A stretch of 64,000 nt of DNA from Lachnospira eligens (GTDB lineage: Bacteria > Bacillota > Clostridia > Lachnospirales > Lachnospiraceae), in contig NZ_WKRD01000003.1 of the NCBI RefSeq assembly GCF_009680455.1, positions 62,001 to 126,000 of the forward strand, in the 5' to 3' direction. A program made the translations under genes and the position numbers. The notes beneath the pieces were generated by a model. It did no database searches. It was not told where the DNA came from and was given only the letters and a program-made list of their open reading frames with translations. This document shows, one piece after another, positions 61,327-64,000 of the stretch; position 1 is the stretch's first letter; every line of letters begins with the position of its first letter.

Positions 61327-62091
61327 TTACAGACTTACCTTCTTATCAAGAAGCACAGCACTTCCGAATGTGCATGCAACCACCATTAATAACTGGAATA
61401 TGGTAGCTGGAAGGCTTGACATTAATGCCTGGGATAAGCTGTCTGGATTCTTATAAAGTTCAGGCAACAAAGAAGAAATCTTAATTGTTGCATATGCAAG
61501 GACACAGAATAATATAACTGAGATAAATCCTTTAATCTTATTGTTCTGCAAGGCAGTTGAAGATAGTGTTATGGCAAAGTATGCAAGTGATATAAGGAAG
61601 AAGAAAGCTATAAGGAATGATATTATTCCAGCTACAATATTAATAATTATATTGACAACATCAATACCCATAATCTTTAACATTTCTGAGAAATTCTTGA
61701 GTGCGTCAGCCAGATCACCAAAGACACCAGCCATCATGAATATATCAAGAACTCCAAAGCCGATGAATATTGCTGAAATTCCTATTCCAATAATCAGTGT
61801 ATAGAGCAGCTTTGATGTAATTATGCTAAGAGATGAATTAGGTGTCATGAATATCAGGTAACTGCTTTTGCTTGAAAGTTCTCTATAATATGTTACAACT
61901 CCAAATATAAATACAATAAAATAACTTACAGAGGCAGCTATTATTAAAAGTCCTCCGAAAAGGCTTGTATAGTTAAGATTTTCAGTCAGGCAGAAAAACA
62001 TAAACAGAGCCTGAAGTACACAGATAATACCTGCCACGATTCCTATACCGAGAAGATTCTTTCTCAATTCGTATTTTGTTAATTTTAACAT
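61327..62091 (-). CDS. ABC-2 type transporter permease
   Basis: The 254-residue protein has six hydrophobic segments and the N-terminal LKLTKYELRKNLLG seen in bacitracin/YtrC-like ABC-2 permeases. Its extracytoplasmic loops are short except near 125-140. It is the third gene of a GntR-ATPase-permease operon and lies 15 bp after the ATPase. Substrate export or envelope stress function is inferred from the YtrA-type regulator. GGGGGAA precedes the ATG. Confidence 0.85.
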   Translation of the reverse strand: MLKLTKYELRKNLLGIGIVAGIICVLQALFMFFCLTENLNYTSLFGGLLIIAASVSYFIVFIFGVVTYYRELSSKSSYLIFMTPNSSLSIITSKLLYTLIIGIGISAIFIGFGVLDIFMMAGVFGDLADALKNFSEMLKIMGIDVVNIIINIVAGIISFLIAFFFLISLAYFAITLSSTALQNNKIKGFISVILFCVLAYATIKISSLLPELYKNPDSLSQALMSSLPATIFQLLMVVACTFGSAVLLDKKVSL

Positions 62092-62106
62092 TGAAGATTC
62101 CCCCTT

Positions 62107-62796
62107 TTAATATGCATAAATGCGTTTGTACTGGTCAACGATTGACATGCCCGAAGCTGTTCGTAAATTTTCAGCATCTCCCTGTGAAACAATAACACCG
62201 TCTTTGATAAATACTGCGTAGTCAATAACAGCTTCAAGCTCATCAACAAGGTGGCTCGACATGATGATAATCTTATCAGGTGAAGCCTTGCTGATTACCG
62301 CATTGATAACCTGCTCTCTTGCAACAATATCAACACCGTTAAGTGGTTCATCAAGCATAATAACAGATGCATTTCTTGAAAGATTAACAGCAAGCTTAAG
62401 TTTAGCCATCATTCCTGATGACATCTTGCTGGCTTTCATGTCAGGCGTAAGCTTCATCTCATTAAGATAGTTGTAGTACTGGTCAAGTGAGAAATCCTCA
62501 AAGAAATCATCATAATATTTTCCAATATCAGCACAGCTCATATAGTTATAAAAATAACTTTCAGTAGGCATATAAGCTATGTGTTTCTTAGTTTCTACTC
62601 CTATTGGAACACCTGAAAGAGTGATGTCCCCGGAAGTGGGTTTTACCAGACCTGCTATCATCTTCATTAAAGTTGTTTTACCGCTTCCGTTAGAGCCGAG
62701 CAGAGCGTATATTCTGCCAGGCATGAAGTCGATGGAAACACCATTAACGGCAGTCATCTTCATATACTTTTTAGTAACATTTTTACATTGCAGCAT
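62107..62796 (-). CDS. ABC transporter ATP-binding protein (YtrB-like)
   Basis: The 229-residue ATPase has Walker A GSNGSGKTT, the Q-loop glutamine replaced in MPTESYFYNY, signature MSSGMMAKLKLAVNL in place of LSGGQ, and Walker B VIMLDEPLNGVD. The deviating signature and missing glutamine resemble YtrB-like ATPases. GGAGGG 7 bp from ATG 62796 is chosen over a longer frame starting at 62868 within the GntR gene. It partners the ABC-2 permease downstream. Confidence 0.9.
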   Translation of the reverse strand: MLQCKNVTKKYMKMTAVNGVSIDFMPGRIYALLGSNGSGKTTLMKMIAGLVKPTSGDITLSGVPIGVETKKHIAYMPTESYFYNYMSCADIGKYYDDFFEDFSLDQYYNYLNEMKLTPDMKASKMSSGMMAKLKLAVNLSRNASVIMLDEPLNGVDIVAREQVINAVISKASPDKIIIMSSHLVDELEAVIDYAVFIKDGVIVSQGDAENLRTASGMSIVDQYKRIYAY

Positions 62797-62815
62797 AATT
62801 AAATCCCTCCATATT

Positions 62816-63169
62816 TTATTCGTGATAATTCTTAATGAGATTAATAATCTCATCTTTAGAAAACCCAAGGCTTGTCATTCCGGAAACGAAAGTCTCAATC
62901 ATTTCACTGGAAAGTTCTGCCTTTAATGTATCAATCAGATGCACATCCTCTGATACAAATGTGCCAAGACCTCTTTTGGTATAGCACAGACCACACTGTT
63001 CAAGTTCATTGTATATTCTTGCAGCAGTGTTAGGATTGACCGTGTACTGTACGGCAAGTTCCCTTGTCGAAGGGAGTTTGTCGCCAAGCTTAATCTCTCC
63101 GGTAAGAATTCTTCTCTTAATGTCATCAATTACCTGAAGATAAATCGGTGTATTAGCCTTATAATCCAT
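62816..63169 (-). CDS. GntR family regulator, YtrA subfamily
   Basis: The 117-residue protein consists of a GntR winged helix (IYLQVIDDIKRRILTGEIKLGDKLPS, TVNPNTAARIYNELEQCGL, in parts) and a short C-terminal helical region, the size of the YtrA subfamily that controls ABC transporter operons. GGAGGAGGG before ATG 63169 is preferred over the longer frame to 63235, which lies in the operator. It is the first gene of the operon and probably represses it. Confidence 0.92.
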   Translation of the reverse strand: MDYKANTPIYLQVIDDIKRRILTGEIKLGDKLPSTRELAVQYTVNPNTAARIYNELEQCGLCYTKRGLGTFVSEDVHLIDTLKAELSSEMIETFVSGMTSLGFSKDEIINLIKNYHE

Positions 63170-63213
63170 AATCCCTCCTCCTGTAATAGGTAATGTACAC
63201 ATGACGCGTACCT

Positions 63214-63255
63214 GTGTACTAGCACAATAGTACACTATAACAATATAACTGTCAA
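63214..63255 (-). promoter_or_regulatory. YtrA-type promoter and operator
   Basis: On the minus strand TTGACA (plus 63250-63255), a 17-bp spacer and TACTAT (plus 63227-63232) form a strong promoter. The inverted repeat GTGTACTA-N6-TAGTACAC (63214-63235) covers the -10 and matches the GT-N-TA / TA-N-AC pattern of YtrA sites. This predicts autorepression. Confidence 0.8.
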
Positions 63256-63333
63256 CAGGAATAATAAAAATAGTAAAATTTTTAAAAATGGTGTATGATA
63301 ACTTAGAAAAAATGTAGAAGGAATACAGTATTT

Positions 63334-64000
63334 ATGACGGTTCAGCAGGCATATAAAATATTTGATGTCAGATCAGATATTACTAAGATGGAATTGAAGA
63401 AGCGGTACAGACGGCTTATGCATATGGTGCATCCGGATGCTGTGCTAAACAGAGATAAATCAAACAAAGAAAATGTATATAGATACAGTGCATATGAAAT
63501 TAATGAAGCATATACTGTTCTTTTCAATCAGACTGGGCAGGAATCATTGAAGAGTAACTATAAATATGATTATAAATATTCCGAATATGATGAGAAATAT
63601 TATGGCACTGATCAGGAAAATGAAGAATATGATTTTACAGCTCCAGAGAATGAACATGCCTTTTGCCAACGCAATGTGTATCATTATGCTGAAGATTACA
63701 ATGGCAACAACATTGGAAGATTTAAGGTTGCACGAGGCAGATATATGTGGATGCCAGATGAGGATTTTAAGTTGTTTCTGCGCAGTATATATGAATGTAG
63801 TGAGGAACTTCTTAACAGAATTGATGAAGAAACAGGAAGAGTGCATGATTCAGAATACAAAATCATATATCAGGCAGAACTTGCATATCTGTTAGCACAG
63901 CAGTTTACTGCAACATCAGATACATTGGGAAATATTCTTACATCAATTGATGATGCTGCAAATGTATTTTATGTCGGAGCAATGCTTGAAATGTCACCTG
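63334..64000 (+). CDS. J-domain (DnaJ-like) protein, 5' part
   Basis: The frame opens at ATG 63334 and runs off the right edge with no stop (222 residues seen). The N-terminus (about 1-70) is a J domain with YKIFDV, KKRYRRLMHMVHPDA carrying the HPD triad that stimulates Hsp70 ATPase, and EINEAYTVL. A tyrosine- and acid-rich linker follows (about 75-115), then a region of unknown type (RFKVARGRYMWMPDEDFKLFL). It is not canonical DnaJ because the Gly/Phe region is absent. AGAAGGA lies about 11 bp upstream, a slightly long spacing. Confidence 0.8.
   Translation, partial: MTVQQAYKIFDVRSDITKMELKKRYRRLMHMVHPDAVLNRDKSNKENVYRYSAYEINEAYTVLFNQTGQESLKSNYKYDYKYSEYDEKYYGTDQENEEYDFTAPENEHAFCQRNVYHYAEDYNGNNIGRFKVARGRYMWMPDEDFKLFLRSIYECSEELLNRIDEETGRVHDSEYKIIYQAELAYLLAQQFTATSDTLGNILTSIDDAANVFYVGAMLEMSP

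Overview
The window is a 64 kb chromosomal stretch of an AT-rich, low-GC Gram-positive anaerobe. The gene content (GH2 beta-glucuronidase with a GPH symporter, GH5/CBM cellulase, GH95 enzyme, K+-dependent membrane pyrophosphatase, many GGAGG-type ribosome binding sites, sortase-type anchor, MocR and YtrA regulators) points to a gut Lachnospiraceae. The [Eubacterium]/Lachnospira eligens to Roseburia area is an inference from protein resemblance, not a database result. No rRNA, tRNA, CRISPR array, transposase or prophage gene was seen.

Layout. 0-6 kb: a glucuronide-use locus (3' end of a UxuB-like fructuronate reductase, FCD-type GntR regulator, divergent AraC regulator, GPH symporter, UidA beta-glucuronidase) with three palindromic boxes in the AraC/symporter gap. 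6-9 kb: MATE exporter and citrate synthase. 9-16.4 kb: a secreted CBM-GH5 cellulase broken by an in-frame TGA, then a small membrane protein, response regulator, histidine kinase, ABC ATPase and a 950-residue FtsX-type permease. 16.4-24.5 kb: VanY-like carboxypeptidase, AAC(3)-family acetyltransferase, and a tartrate locus (LysR, SLC13-type carrier, ttdA, ttdB) followed by hppA. 24.7-35.5 kb: PsiE-like protein, GH95 glycosidase, Nudix hydrolase, an SDR/NTF2-fold pair facing a MocR regulator, an NSS transporter, an orphan Hpt protein, a GGDEF cyclase and a LysR. 35.6-42.2 kb: HEAT-repeat protein, potABCD and a class III aminotransferase behind an attenuator-like leader. 42.2-45.6 kb: a wall-anchored phosphoesterase behind a Pho-box-like promoter, and a YibE/F protein. 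45.9-54.7 kb: a second kinase/regulator/ABC system with two large permeases. 54.8-61 kb: a MATE exporter, a heterodimeric ABC exporter with MarR, and a YczE/YitT-like membrane protein. 61.3-63.2 kb: a YtrA-type GntR/ABC module on the minus strand. The window ends inside a J-domain gene.

Most unexpected structure lies between genes. Three intergenic regions (28.2, 45.6-45.8 and 61.0-61.25 kb) hold tandem modules, 35 nt long in eight of nine cases, bounded by inverted repeats. Two regions use CCTACTA/TAGTAGG and the third GTCCAA/TTGGAC, with the same module length and repeat periods of 62, 74-75 and 85 nt. A separate 285-nt imperfect palindrome lies between the second response regulator and its transporter genes. 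The two kinase/ABC loci share TGTAAG-N5-TGTAAG boxes at a fixed distance from the -10 element, which suggests related OmpR-type regulation.

All product names come from reading protein motifs and family resemblance without a search. Start codons were moved from the longest open frame when a Shine-Dalgarno sequence clearly favoured an internal start.
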